64,000 nt of DNA from Castor canadensis (GCF_047511655.1 NC_133398.1:45327638-45391637); one strand, 5' to 3'. Shown: positions 22,948 through 36,574, numbered from the stretch's first letter. Made by a program: numbers and translations. Notes: generated by a model from the letters alone, not told the origin.

Positions 22948-23065
22948 GCCACATGTGATAGTACAAGCCTGTAATTCTAGCATTGTAGAGACTGAGGCAG
23001 GAGGATTGTGAGTTCAAGGCCAGCCTGGACTATAATAGCCTCTGTCTCAAAAAGAAAAAAAAAAA
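22948..23065 (+). repeat. B1 SINE
   Basis: 'agccacatgtgatagtacaagcctgtaattctagc', 'gaggcaggaggattgtgagttcaaggccagcctgg' and an A-rich tail. Confidence 0.85.
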
Positions 23066-23304
23066 ACTTACAGATGTAATAGCTGAAGTTGGCAGGACTG
23101 ATACTATAAATCAAATTTTAAGAGATTATACTTTGCTTAAAATCACTTGAATAATAAGTAGTGATCCCTTGTTCCCATATACTTTTCAAGATGAAAACGT
23201 GAGTGCAGAATAGGATCACATCTCACTTACTAGCCTCTGAGCTTTCTTAGGGTAGGCACCCTATCTTACTTAACTTTGGATTATTGTAGACTAGGTATTG
23301 CCCT

Positions 23305-23400
23305 TTTTTTGTTGTTTTATTTTTGTGGTATTGGGGATCAAATCCAGGATTTTACGCATGATAGGCATATTGACTTATCACTGAGCTACATCTCCAGCCC
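23305..23400 (-). repeat. ID SINE (inverted)
   Basis: 'gtggtattggggatcaaatccaggattttacgcatgataggc' to 'cactgagctacatctccagccc'. Confidence 0.75.
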
Positions 23401-23603
23401 AAGATTTTGTTATTTTTAAGATTCAGGTTACATCAAGTAAGCATAAATTTATTGTAAGAGGACTTGTGTATCAGGTTCCTTTCTGTTTTTAGACCTGTTT
23501 ACTGATACTCTGCCTTCTAAGAATCCAGTTCCTCTGCTTTTTACTATCAAAGTTTCTGTTCATCATGCCAGTCTTAACCTGTGTGTTCTTTCTACAGAAA
23601 GTT

Positions 23604-23930
23604 CTCAGGCCAGCATGCTGGCTCAAGTCCATAATTCTAGCTATTCAGAAGGCAGAGATTGAGAGGATTGCAGTTAAAGGTCAGCTGGGCAAAAAGTTCC
23701 TGAGACTTCATCTCAACCAATTAAAAAGCTGGGCATGGTGGGGTGCACCAGTCATCCCAGCCAGAATGATGCATAAATAGGAGAATCAAAGTTTAGGCTG
23801 GCCTAAGCATAAACTCAAGATGCCATTTCAAATATGACCAAATCAAAAAGGGCTGTGGCATGACTCAAGGGTAGAACACCTAAGTAGCGCCAGGCCCTGA
23901 ATTCAAAACACAAGCCTTTGAGTTCAAACA
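23604..23930 (+). repeat. Composite SINE trimer B1-B1-ID
   Basis: The first B1 ends 'gacttcatctcaaccaatt' and runs into a second B1 ('gctgggcatggtggggtgcaccagtcatcccagc'), then an ID unit ('ggctgtggcatgactcaagggtagaacacc'). A (GAAA)n tail follows at about 23940-23975. Confidence 0.85.
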
Positions 23931-24234
23931 CTAAGCAACAAAAAAGAAAGAAAGAAAGAAAAGGGAAAAGAAAAAGGAGAAAGTTCTTCTTTGGCACTCT
24001 AGATTAGTCTCCAACTTTTCCCTTTATTATATGTGTTCAATGTCCCCTGTACTTTTCTTACTGAAAAAACTTTGAAAGATAAATTTTGACACATTGAAAG
24101 TTTAAAGAGTTTACTTTAGCAGACAGCAATTTAGAAAGTGGGCAGCTCCAAATTAGAAGTGGTTTGGAACTCTGCTGAAGGTGGATGAACGGAAAACTAC
24201 TACAGAGTGGAGGCAAAAGCAAAATAAATTCAGT

Positions 24235-24345
24235 TGGGTACAATGGCATACACCCATAGTCTCAGCTACTTGGGAGGCTAGGGCAGTATGATTGCTTAAG
24301 CCAAGAATTTGAAGCCAGCCTAAGCAATATAGTCTTGGGGGGAAA
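24235..24345 (+). repeat. B1 SINE
   Basis: 'gttgggtacaatggcatacacccatagtctcagctacttgggaggctagg' with 'gaagccagcctaagcaatatagtct'. Confidence 0.75.
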
Positions 24346-24633
24346 AGTTAAAATAAATTATTTGATTGGTTAAGTTTGAGCAATCACCTTACTTGGACTA
24401 TCCTGGTAAGGAAGTTAAAGACACTAACACTAGTGACTAGTTGCCACCTTTGATTGACTGAGTCTAAGTTTTATTTCCTTGTGTGTAATAACCCAGGAAT
24501 ACCTGACTCAGAACAATAGTCTCTAATTTAATTATTTTAACATACTACATATTGCCTCTTAAAATTTCCAAGTATATATTTGTTTGTGTTGTTAAAAACC
24601 AAGATGAAGTCTAATGTAGTAAGTGTAAGGTAC

Positions 24634-24983
24634 TGCTGAATAAAGACCATGCCACATGTGGAAAGGAAAGATTTATTAAGATCCAGACCACATGGCTTCC
24701 CCTCGAGGTCAGGGAGCAGCGGCTTGGGTAAAATGAGTGGTGTGTTTTATAGGAGGGTCCAAGCCATGGGGGGTGGAGAGAGTTTCTAGTCTATCTGTGA
24801 CCACTAGATGGAACAGGTCGACATGCCTGGCTAGTTGAGTAACTGGAAGTTCCTGAGTCGTTTTGCAAGCTGAGAAACAATCAGGCACCAGGAAGAAAGA
24901 AGCAGTCATAAATCACGGGGTCTAGTTTTAAGGTGCTAGCCTCGGGTCCTTCTGCCCGCCCCAAGAATGCCAGGGATCTAACA
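24634..24983 (-). mobile_element. Solo LTR of an endogenous retrovirus
   Basis: On the - strand a 350-bp block begins TGTTAGATCC. It carries a TATA-type box (TATAAAACAC, about 24750) and a poly(A) signal AATAAA (about 24672-24677), then ends near GCA at 24634. This is the order expected for U3-R-U5. No internal retroviral sequence adjoins it. Clear target duplications were not found, so the ends are approximate. Confidence 0.6.
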
Positions 24984-25413
24984 ATAAGGACAGAGTTTAA
25001 TCAGTGCAATAGAAAAGAGTGAGAGTATGAACTGAATTCTATCTCGATTTTTATAGAGACACATTAAAAGTTTAAACAGTACAGAGGTGACTGGGCATTT
25101 TAATGGAAAAATGGGTGGGGGTAAGGAGGTGTTCAGTAGAGTCAGGAAGGTGAAATTTACAAAAAGTGGGAAAGCAATGTCAAAAGACACTCTCCTTTGA
25201 CCAAAACTTTAGTCAGGTTTTCCTGAGTCTTTCTGACTAGGCTTGATCTTGGGCTTCCCTTTCTGTCCTTATAAAATCTAATTTAAGCAAGAATCCTGCT
25301 AAGTCAGTTTAGCAAAAATCCCTCAACTTTGGTATCTAACCATCCTTTATACTTTATCACTCCAGTCTGCCTTCAGCAAGAATTTTGTTGAGTTGATCTA
25401 GCAAGAATTCCTT

Positions 25414-25625
25414 GGCCAGGCACCAGTGACTGAAGCCAGTAAAGTAATCCTGAGGCTGAGATCAGGAGGATTGTGGCTCAAGGCCAGCCTGGGCAAATAG
25501 TTAGAGAGACCCCATGTCTTAAATAACCAGAGAGAACTGGACTGGAGGTGTGGCTCAAGTTGTAGAGTACCTACTTTGGAAATGTGAACCCTGAATTTAA
25601 GCCCCAGTCCCATCCTCCCCCAAAA
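25414..25625 (+). repeat. B1-ID dimeric SINE
   Basis: 'ggccaggcaccagtgactgaagcc', 'ggattgtggctcaaggccagcctgggcaaatagtt', the linker 'aaataaccagagagaactggac' and an ID half 'ggctcaagttgtagagtacctac'. Confidence 0.85.
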
Positions 25626-26029
25626 AAAGAACTCCCCTTCCCCCTAATATTTCTTAGCAATTTTTTTTGGTGGCACCAGAGTTTGAATCTAGGGCCTCCT
25701 TAAGCCATTTCATCAGTTCCTTTTTCTTCTAATAATCTTCTATTCATTGACCTCTACCCTATACTTTGGCCATAGGCCAAAGCACAGACCATGCTATATT
25801 GAATGCAGAGTTAAGTTCAATCTCTCCCCAACTGCAGAACCCCACTGCATTGATCCCTATGCCTATGCAATAAGTCTGCCTTACTGTCTTTACCAAGAGT
25901 TATGGTGTGAAGGTACGTATCTCCCAAATTCTTATGTTAAATCTGGTTCCCAAGGTGATGGTATTTGGAGGCATAGCTTTAGGGAGGTAATAAGGTCATA
26001 AAGGGAAGGGGATTAGGGCTCTAATTAAA

Positions 26030-27640
26030 AAAAAAAGATTTGGAGAAATAGAGCAAGAGAACCATCATTAAGATCTTCAGGCTCATCTCCCCACACAAAC
26101 ACCAATTTGAATAGCTATTCATGCACCAAGCAACCTTCACAGGGGCTAAGGAAGCCAGGTGAGAAACCATAGTTTAGTATAATAGCAAGAAAAGGCCCAC
26201 TGAAACAACCAGGGAGGAAAGAATTGTCCACATCATCCCTCCCAAACTCCAAGCATCGTAGCATGGAAAGAGATTCCTCCCTCGGTCAGGGAGGGAAAGA
26301 AAACTAAGGTCCAGGCCTTACACTTGAAACACAGTATCTGGCCAACCATGGCCAGAAAAAACCCAGTGCCAGGAAAAGCCCCAAGACTACTAATCCCAGG
26401 CCAATATTGCAGTCTGAGCCACTAAAATAGCAGTAGTCCAGGGAGCTGATTGCTTCCAACACCCTTTTCCCAATTTCATGTGACAAAGCCAGGATCATGA
26501 TCACCCACTGGGGAGCAAAGCACAAAGGCTAACACCCAGATTTGTCTTGGGAGGTCAGTGCCTGGCCAGCTGCAGTGAGACAGAATTAAGGTAAGAATCG
26601 GAGACTTCCAGGGAACAGTTTACAGATGGAGCCTCTAGACCTGCCTGAGAATCAGGCAATGTGTACCAATGGGACAGACTAAAGTATAGGCTTGTATCAC
26701 TATTAGCTGTGGCAATGAGACTAGGTGCAACACTGAGACTATGCATGTCCATGCAGCTGTGAAACTTAGGCATGACCCAGCTTAGCATCAGCCTTGATGG
26801 CCAAGGGACTGCCTTCACCAACACTACCCAACCTCAGGCAGTATAGCATGCATCAAGACTCCATTTACTAGGGATGGGACAGGGCAGTAAGTACAGGACT
26901 TTGCCATGGAACACAGTGGCAAGCTGGTGAAACCTAACAATGGGAAGATGCTAACAGTTTTCATCCCATGTCTGCCTACAGATGAAGCCTCTGGAATAGC
27001 CCTAGTGCCAGGGGAGATATATAACTACAGTCTATAGGACTTCTGTTCCAGATAGTATAACCTGTGACTGATACACAGTCTTAGTAGTCTTTGGTCACAA
27101 ATCTACCTCAGCAGTAGGCAGCGTAGTAGTATGGGCCTTGATCCCATCCCAGTTTTATGCTGGTCTTAGCAGGCTGTGGGCTCAGGGTGTGACACAACTT
27201 TGCAGCACTGGTGGCCATAGGACTCTGAGATTGGTTCCTCTATGGTGATTCTACCCAGAGTCAGACAGAATCCTATAGTCTCCTATCCCAGACCAGTGAC
27301 AGGTCAGTGTCTGGGTCTACCCCAGTCCTAGGGAGAAGATGGTGAGGACAACTACCCTTTTTTAGGTACTTCTCATGTTCAGGTTGAACAAATCTGTATT
27401 TTGTTTGCCCTCTAAGGCTGAAACAATGACAAGATACCAGTAGCACATTTGTAGCAAACTTGGACTTAGGGTGCCATCAGGTGCTGAAATAGCAGAGATA
27501 ACTACAGTACAGACTCAGAGAAAATAAGTAGTCCAGACAGACAGGCACAAAACAAGCCAGATTACGAAGGCTGGAATGAATATCTAATTCTTCAATGTCC
27601 TGATGATGTTGCACATTAAAAAATATCAAGAGCTTTCAGA
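26030..27640 (+). repeat. Unclassified block, possibly an old L1 5' region
   Basis: About 1.6 kb of moderately GC-richer sequence with no open frame of note, directly left of L1 ORF2-end sequence in the same MaLR interruption. The position suggests the 5' UTR of an internally deleted old L1, but I could not match specific motifs. Confidence 0.35.
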
Positions 27641-28030
27641 AAACCGTGACTTCACTTTATAGCCTAAAGAATGTGCCAGAAATCTACCACAAAGTAAACA
27701 TAATGGGAGAAGTCTTCAAAGGAGAACTTAAAACAGCTGTTTTGAGTGTCCATCATCTAAAGAATAGATACAGAAAATTTGGTACATATACACAGAGAAT
27801 ACTATTCAGCTTGAAAAATAATGAAATCTTGTCATTTGTGACAACATGGATGGAACTGGAGATCATTAAGTGAAATAAATTGGGCATAGAAGGATAAATA
27901 CTATGCCATCTCACTCACATGTGACATCTACAAAAGCTGATCTCATAGAAGTGGAGAGCAAAATGGTGGTTAGCATAGGTTATAGAGAGTAGAGGGACGG
28001 GGTTGGGGGGCGAAGTTGATACTAAGTTTC
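27640..28030 (+). repeat. Old L1 ORF2 3' end and 3' UTR fragment
   Basis: 'gacaacatggatggaactggagatcattaagtgaaataaattggg' and 'actatgccatctcactcacatgtg' are the conserved end of mammalian L1 ORF2 and the start of its 3' UTR, in + orientation. It has no long open frame. Confidence 0.8.
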
Positions 28031-28289
28031 AGTTACCAAATCTTCTGATGCCTTGATCTTGCACTCCCAAAATGTGAGCAATTAATTTCTGATGTTTAAT
28101 TTTTTTTTAATTTGTTTGAGACAGGGTCTCCTTATGTAGTCCAGGCTGGCCTTGAACTCATGATACTCTTGCCTCAGCAGGATTTCAGATGAGCACCACC
28201 ACACTATTACTATTGTTTATGAATTATCCAGCCTATAGTTATTTTGTTATATCAGCCCAGATGGACTAAGATACAAGCATCATGAAAAC

Positions 28290-28585
28290 ATGTTTTTGGT
28301 GGTACTGGAGTTTGAACCTGGGGCCTCATGCTTGCTAAGCAGGTCCACTACAGCATGAGCCATGCCCCACTTTTTTTTTTTTTTTTTAGTTATTTTCCGG
28401 GTAGAGTCCTGGTTTTTAGCTTGGGACTGGCCTCAGACCATGATCCTCCTACATATGACCTCCAGCATAGATGGGATCTCACTAACTGTTTTGTTTGCCA
28501 GGCTGGCCTGGAACTTCAAGGATGCCGGCCTCTGCCTCCCTAGTAGCTGGGATTGTAGGAGTGAACCATCACAACTAGCTCATTT
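28290..28585 (-). repeat. Inverted ID-B1 composite SINE
   Basis: 'ggtggtactggagtttgaacctggggcctcatgcttgc' (ID), poly-T, then inverted B1-like sequence from 'agttattttccgggtagagtc' to 'gggattgtaggagtgaaccatcacaactagc'. The middle holds a B1-B1 join near 28470. Confidence 0.75.
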
Positions 28586-28696
28586 GAGAAGTATTCATTA
28601 TAGCAACAGATTAGGAAAAAAAACCCTAATGACATGGATTAAAATATACCAGAGTCATAACTCACATACTATTGGCCATTTAAAAAAGGACATTCC

Positions 28697-28760
28697 TGGG
28701 TTTGGGGGTATAACTCAGCATGCACGAGGTTCTGGGTTGAATTCCTAATGTCTCCAAAAA
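28697..28760 (+). repeat. Diverged ID SINE
   Basis: 'tgggtttgggggtataactcagcatgcacgaggttctgggttgaattcc' with an A-rich end. Confidence 0.65.
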
Positions 28761-28994
28761 GAAAAAATAAAAAGACGCTCCTTTTATGTTGGTATTGTGA
28801 GGATAAACTTAGAACCTCAGAGTTAGCATGAATATCATTTTAAGTTGAAGACATTTTAGATTCACCAGATGCAAGATGGGGAAAGGCTCCTTGGAGTTTT
28901 TTTTTTTTTTAAATCTAAAAGCAGCAATGTACAGGAAATGAGGCTACTGTAAGTTCTCTGATTTGTTACCCTGAAGAAACTAAAAAGACACTCA

Positions 28995-29095
28995 AGGGCT
29001 GGGGTAGTGACTCAAGTGGCAGTGCATCTGCCTAGCAAGCAGGAGGCCGAGTTCAAACACCAGTACTGCTTAACAAAAACAACAACAACAAAAAG
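28995..29095 (+). repeat. ID SINE
   Basis: 'ggctggggtagtgactcaagtggcagtgcatctgcctagcaagcagg' and 'gagttcaaacaccagtactgc', with an (AAC)n tail. Confidence 0.85.
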
Positions 29096-29474
29096 ACACT
29101 CAAATCTATATAGATGAACATTATCACAGACTTTATCTGTTCCTCTGAAAATCCATTTATCTTTCTTAAAGAAATCTACTGTTTGCCACAGAAACTTTTT
29201 TTCACATGCACATACCCTTTCCCTACTAAGCTGGTAACCAACTACTTCTTTTACTGGCTCTCATCTGTGGATATATTTGACCTTCTCTTCCTGTATATGT
29301 GTCTCTTGCCAATTTAATTTGTAGACGCCCAGATACCGAACATGAAAGGGTAAAGGAAAAGTCCCTTTCCCTGTAATGTAGAGAACACTCAAGTTATACG
29401 GTTAAAGCAAGGTGAAGGCTAACAGTTTCTTGGATTTGTGTGAACTATGTTTGGGAAGTATAAAAGAAATCAAT

Positions 29475-29570
29475 AGAGTTGGCGATGTGGCTTAAGTGGT
29501 AGAGGACTTGCCTAACAAGCACGAAATTCTGAGTTCAAATCCAATATGGGGGTTTGGAAGGAGAAAAAAA
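29475..29570 (+). repeat. ID SINE
   Basis: 'gttggcgatgtggcttaagtggtagaggacttgcctaacaagcacg' and 'ctgagttcaaatccaat', then A-rich sequence. Confidence 0.8.
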
Positions 29571-30529
29571 ACAGGAACCAATGTTAATCTCCGAGAGGAA
29601 AACTGGGCTAGTGTTAAAATTTACATTGTACATCTTTTAGGTCTTCTGAATTTTAAAGTAAAAAATGTATTACTATTGCATTTAAAAATAAGCATTAAGG
29701 TATGAACCAAATAGAAATTATGATCAACTTTCAATTAGCCATCATTTATGAATTATGCAATTATGTAGACAATGTTGCTACAGCATATGAAATGAAAAGA
29801 TAAAGTGTTCTTAAATGTTTAACAGAAGAAAAAAATGTTTAACAACAAAAAAAAAAGCTTACCAAATATATCAGCACTAGGAAAACATCTTTCTTCTCTT
29901 TGGACACCAAAAGCTTGAGAACAACTCTTATTTAAAACTGCAGCTTTTACAAGGAATGTTGAAATGTATTAGCTTTTGTTTAATCTACTATATTGCTGGC
30001 AAGGACAGTATGATTTAAGTTACTAAGCATTCTTAAAGATTAAGTTATATCACATTTTGTGCTTTGTTTTCCCCTTATATTCCAGTGGACTGTTTTTTCA
30101 ACATTCTTCCTTTCAGGGAACTATTTTTTGCCTCAACCTTGTAAGAACTGCAAATGTAAAATTTCTATCATTTTTTTCCTTCAATTTCTACCACTTAGTT
30201 ACACACCTAGCATGTGTGTAACATGACAGTTTTTGACAGAAACTTTAATGCCTGATCTGGATGTCCAATTCTCCCACACTGGATATGTTCCAGTCTTTGA
30301 AAGTACTGGCATTGTGGCAATTTCTCCTACAAGCTTTCTGGCATGGTGTGTGGGGGGGATCCAGAATTTGTCATTTGTATGAAGAACAGTTGGAAGAAAC
30401 CATTTGTTTTCCCGGTGAAAACACTTAATTTCCCGCACTTTTACTTTAGACACATGTACCAGATACCCGGAATGAATACGTTCTGTTTAGGTTATGTTAC
30501 TATCACTGTAACAGGGATTATGTGAAAAA

Positions 30530-30640
30530 TTTATCTAGGTATGGTGTTGAATGCCCGTAATCCAGCACTCAAGAGGCTGAGGCAGGAGGATCGCGAGTTT
30601 GAGGCCAGCCAGGGCTACATATCGAGATCCTGTGTCAAGC
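30530..30640 (+). repeat. B1 SINE
   Basis: 'ctaggtatggtgttgaatgcccgtaatccagcactcaagaggctgaggcaggaggatcgcgagtttgaggccagcc'. It lies about 300 bp left of the PLAA CpG island. Confidence 0.85.
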
Positions 30641-30899
30641 ATTTTCAGCCTCACCCCTAATCTACACACTCAACCCGCCGTCCGGCGAACCTAGTCACGC
30701 TTTGAATCGATGGACACGGATCGCCGTATTTACTTGCTAATTGAAAGTGATGAGCAAGGAGGTAACTTGAGAAGTGATTAAAGTTTTCAGGCTCTCTTTT
30801 TTTTTTCATTAATTTTAGATTCTGAAAACCTCCGGAGACGGCCGAGGTTTGAAAAAAACCAGATAAGCAAACCCCAGGAAAGGAAAAGGAATTAATTCC

Positions 30900-31820
<921 letters not shown>

Positions 31821-34800
31821 TAAGCCTGGATGACCTTCGCACCTTTCCGGGGCTTCGATTTCGGCAGAGTTCTCCCGGGTTTTTTTAAGAGTTGAAAATG
31901 TACTGGTGCTCCCTCCTACAGTTAGGTAATGAGAAAGCATCTGGCGTAACGCTGCTCTTCCCCCTTCCCCGAGTTGCTCTGTAGTCTTCCTGTAGATTTA
32001 GTTTTGAAGCTCTTAGTTCTTAAAAAATTGTATTGCACAAAGTTGGATTGAATTCGGGACTTAGCTGTCCAGATTAGAGTTTGCTAATTTGGGGTCTGTG
32101 GTGGTCTTGGGATGACATTCTTCAAATGTCTATTGCCGTGTGAAGGTGGGCTGTTTTCTTGAGGAAGGAAAAGATTTATGAGTGTTTTAAAAAGCTATCA
32201 GCGAGGTTCACCGGCCCCCGCCCCCCCAAAAGGGTAAAATCCAGCCCTGACAAAGTTCAAGATTTTAGCACAGATTTGGGTGATTATAGTTGAACCTAGA
32301 AGAAGACAGATTTCAGTTCACAAAACGAAAAATTGAGGTTAGTTAACATTATTATTTGTTAAGTTTCCTATCCCTGGAAGTTTCAGACTTGGGGTGACCG
32401 CTCTTAGATTCACTTCATAACTGTTTAAGCGCATTTTTGTTTGTTTGTTTGTTTGTTTTGTTTTCCATCCTCAGAAAAAAAGTAAAATGACCGACAAGTT
32501 ACCTGTGTTTATAGAACTTTCTTATAGGGTGCTGGGTAAGGTGGATCAAAAAACAAGCAAATAAATAATTAAATAATTAAAACTTGGTATATATACCGTG
32601 AAGGAAACACAGATAATAGAAATAGGTAGAGAGAGGTGTTAAAGAAGAACGCTTCTCTAAGGAGGTGTTTTCGATTGCTTTTTTAAAGCTGATGTATGAA
32701 GCATGAGATGGCTTGAGGTGGTCTTGGGAGGGAGGAATCTGGGGAGGGTTGAATTGGGCAGGTTCCCTGGGCACTCTGCTGAAAACCCAGAAACTCTGGA
32801 TCTTCTGAAGGCCTATTTGAATGGAGACATTTTTGGATTGTACACTGAACTAAGCCAGCCAACATGACTTTCACAGTGCTTTGGCCCTCTGTAAGCTGGC
32901 TGCACACTAAATTGGATTTCCCAACTCTGTCACAGATTTCTGGGTTGGAGAGACAAGAAAAGCACCAACAGCTTTTCCTTCGTATTGCTTTGCCTTTTGA
33001 AACCTACCCGTATTTGAAGACCTAACTTCATATTTAAAACCACATGTTCAACCTTCCCTGATCATGCCAAGACAAAAGTGACTTCTCTTTCTTATAAAAC
33101 TCAGCATTTAGGGTCCTAAGTTAAATAGTTCTGTGGGGTTTGTTAGGAAATTGAAGCAATTCCCATTTCCCTTTCTCAGAGGCAAAATTTTAGTCTGCTA
33201 ATTTTTATATTTTTCTTCTATCTGTATGTAAAATACTGTTAAACAAATTTCTTAATTTTTTTAATTTTAGGCATTGTGCGTTAGTTTCTTCTAAGTAATA
33301 TGAGAATTTAGTTCTCTCTGCCTTCTACCTACCCTCATCCCATATGCATTCTTTCTATGTTCTGTACTTAATTTAGCTTAATTTAAACTAAATTAGTATT
33401 TTGTGACTGTTCATTCTATCTGTTCCTAAGCTGTGTGGTAACTTTTTGTTATGATCTCCCTGTGACTAGGAATTGTTTTGTTCTTGCTTTTCATTTGCTG
33501 AATTTTTATGTGTTTATTACTAATTCAACTTAAAATTCTTTGTCTAAATTGTCTAAATGTATTTAAACACATTGGATATTTTATAATTTCTTTTTCTAAC
33601 ATTGAAAAGTTTCTGACCTAGTTTATGTCCCTGGTTTCCTGCCAATCCTGGGATTTCCCTTTACTTTCATCTCTGAAATTCCCTTTTTAGGTCTGTCATG
33701 TTGGGTTTCAATTATCACTGTCATTTAACTTTCTCTTTCTTGATTTTTCTTCTTGTTCCCTTATTGGAGCACATCCTCTAGGAGCTTCCTAAAAGGTAGT
33801 GCATGAATAAAGGAATTAAGACCTTCTGAGAAGTTTGGAAATTATTTTATTTGGCTTGCTGCTGGAATGGCAGTTTGGTTGTAGCATTCTAATTCTGAAA
33901 TAATTTTTCCTTCAGAATTTTAGAGCCCTTGTTTTGTTGTATACTATCTGTAGTGGTACTATTATGTCTGAAGCCATTCTGACTTTGACCTATATTTTCC
34001 TCTAGAAGGCAGTCTGTTTTCATCTAATTTTTCTGGACCAATATGAAAACATCTGTCCAAAATTTCTTAAATGAATCCTTTGGTGTTTCTCTTTCTCTCT
34101 TTTTTTTCCCTCCCTTCTTTTTTGGAAACCTTATTTAGCTATTAAACTTGTTTTCTAAATTTCTTTTTTTCTCCTTTACTTACAGTTTTTTTCTCTCTTT
34201 TTAGCTATACTTTCTAAGGAATTGACTTGTTTGTGAAGTTATATCTTCATTTCATGGTTGCAGCATCTCTTCATGTGTCAGGATGTTAATGAGTTTTTAT
34301 AAGGTATTTTCTCCTTAGTGGTTTGCTTCCTCTAAATTGTTTTTTTTTCCTCCTCCCTACTTGTTTTGGTCACTGTATTTCATGCTGGAAGTTTTCCCCA
34401 GATGTCTGGTAATCCTTATTGTATGCCCTGTGTTGAACATGGAGAACTAGAAAACTGGGAAGCTCTTTGCTCCTGGGTGGCACTTCCTAGCTGTGGTGGT
34501 AGATTTCATCTGGCTGGTCTTCTGCCTAGAGAACCATGTCCTGGCTTCTAGTGTTTTGCCAGGACTCAACTATCCTTGTATACCCCTCCCCCCAAAAAGA
34601 TTTTTATCTTTTCTAAGGAAAAAGTTTCTGACTTTTCACGGGGTATGAGCTGTTCAACTAGAATTTTTTTTTTAAATACTGAAGTATTTTTTTCATCAAT
34701 TCAAAAATGTATTAAATGCTTACATATAAAATATTGTGCTAGGAGCTTGGAAAGATAAAAAGAACTGGATCTAGATTCCGCCATTAAGAACTTCAAGGAC

Positions 34801-34889
34801 CACTACAGATGGTACACACAAGCATCTACGCTGGGAAGTGCTAAGGAATTTACATAGGTAGATTTAGTGGTTTATATAATTCAGATTTT

Positions 34890-34970
34890 TTTAGGCTGGG
34901 TATGGTGGGGGAGGTTGAGGCAGGAGGGTAGAGAGTTGAGTTCAGTCAGGGCAGTCTCATAAAGAAACAA
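34890..34970 (+). repeat. Partial B1 SINE
   Basis: 'ggctgggtatggtgggggaggttgaggcaggagggtagagagttgag', a B1 missing its central part. Confidence 0.55.
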
Positions 34971-35194
34971 ACATAAAATTAGCCTTCAAAACATGTCCTA
35001 TCTTTTAATTTTCTCTGAGCTTTTTTTTTTTTTTTGTAAAGCCCCTCTAAAATGAAGTGGATAACTAAAATTGACTAGTACCAGATATCTTCCTTTGAAG
35101 TTTTTCTCTTCTGACTGATTTTGAAGACTTTCTACTAGTCTTCATATTCTAGCTCTGGCCTCTTTGTCCCCAGTTTTAGAGATTCATAGTGTTT

Positions 35195-35375
35195 TGTTTT
35201 TGTTTGTGAACCTAGAGCTTCATGTATATTAGGCAAGCACTGTACCATTTGAACCATTCCCTCAGTTCCCAATTTGTTTTTTTAAAGATCAGGGACCCGA
35301 TTTCATGTATACAGGCTGGCCTTGAACTTTTGATTCCCCCTGCCTCAGCCTCTGCATGTACTACTACACCTGGCT
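35195..35375 (-). repeat. Inverted ID-B1 SINE
   Basis: 'gtgaacctagagcttcatgtatattaggcaagcactgtaccatttgaacc' (ID) and 'caggctggccttgaacttttgattccccctgcctcagcc' (B1). Confidence 0.7.
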
Positions 35376-35479
35376 CCAATATTTGTCTCCATTTTTTTAT
35401 TGTGGTAAAAGACGTAACAAAATTTATCATCTTAACTGTTTTTAGAATCAGTTAGGTTAAGTTAACTGTTAGGTTCAGT

Positions 35480-36170
35480 GATATTAAATATATTAATAGT
35501 GTTGTACAGCTATTACTACCATCCATTTTCATAACTTCATATTATAAAATTGAAACTCTATACACATTAAAATAATAGCTATCTATTCTTTCTTCCTGTA
35601 GCTCCTGGCAATCACCATTCTACTTTGTATGATTTTGATACTAAGAACCTTCCATAAGTGGAATCATACAATATTTGTCTTTTTGTATCTGGCTTATTTC
35701 ACTTAGCATAATGTTCTCTAAGTTCATCCATATAGTAGCATGAGTTAGAATTTCCTTCCTTTTTGATGCTGAATAAAATTCTGTCGTTTGGTGGCTCACA
35801 CCTGTAATCCTAGCTACTTGGGAGGCTGAGAGCAAGAGGACCTAGGTTCTTGGACAGCCCTGTCAAATATTTCACAAGACCCCATCTCCAAAGTAACCAT
35901 AGCAAAATGGACTTGGAGGTGTGACTCAAGCAGTAGGGCACTTACTTTGTAAGTGCAAAACCCTGAATTCAAAATGTAGTCCTGTACACAAAAAAAAATT
36001 CTGTTGTGTGTACCACATTTTCTTTATACATTTATCCATTGATAGACACTAGAGTTTTAGTTATTGTAAACAGTGCTGCATGAACATGATTGTATATCAA
36101 GACTAACACCCTGCTTTCATTTCTATTGGAAATATACTCAGAAGTGGGATTGCTACAATTCTGTTTTTAA
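35480..36170 (-). repeat. Old L1 3' fragment interrupted by a B1-ID SINE
   Basis: The inverted L1 ORF2-end signature 'tggcttatttcacttagcataatgttctctaagttcatcca' runs left of the SINE. 'tttctttatacatttatccattgatagacac' and 'ctgcatgaacatgattgtatatc' run right of it. The SINE at 35788-35994 is flanked by a 13-bp duplication with one mismatch (35775-35787 and 35995-36007). Confidence 0.8.
35788..35994 (+). repeat. B1-ID dimeric SINE
   Basis: 'ttggtggctcacacctgtaatcctagctacttgggaggctgagag', the linker 'caaagtaaccatagcaaaatggac' and an ID half 'gactcaagcagtagggcacttactttgtaagtgc'. Confidence 0.85.
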
Positions 36171-36574
36171 TTTTTTTGAATAGAAAAAATTGCCATTTCA
36201 TAGTGCTCACTATACTGTTTCATAGTGAGTGTCTTGTTCTTGGGTAGTGTTTTGTTAGTTCCAGTTAGTTTATTATGTGAAATTCTCTGCTTCCTTGCTT
36301 ACTTTCTGTGTGGTTTTTCTATCTTACAGACTGGGATATTGAAATCGTCAGCTAATATTATATACCTGTCTATCCCATTAATTCTCTTGGGATTTACTTC
36401 ATATATCTATTATTAGGTACATAGCTATTTATAATTATTATATATTCTTGCTATATTGCATTCTGTGTGTGTGGGAGGGGTTGCTGATGATTGAGCCCAG
36501 CTTCCTATATAGCAGGCAAGTGCTTTGCCTCTGTGCTACATGCCAGCCCTGGCTTTCTTTTCTTCTTTTTCTGT

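Larger units (their letters stand above)
25905..28275 (+). mobile_element. MaLR-type LTR split by a later L1-like insertion
   Basis: The 5' part at about 25905-26025 ('gtatctcccaaattcttatg', 'ggtgatggtatttggagg', 'gggaggtaataaggtcataaag') and the 3' part at about 28036-28275 ('ccttgatcttgcactcccaaaatgtgagcaatt', 'cagatggactaagata') are complementary portions of one LTR type. About 2 kb of other DNA lies between them, and an inverted B1 (28110-28205) lies inside the 3' part. Confidence 0.6.

Noticed and set aside
28328..28748. 128-residue frame starting with poly-Phe
   Set aside because: Translation of an inverted ID-B1 SINE and its poly-T tract.
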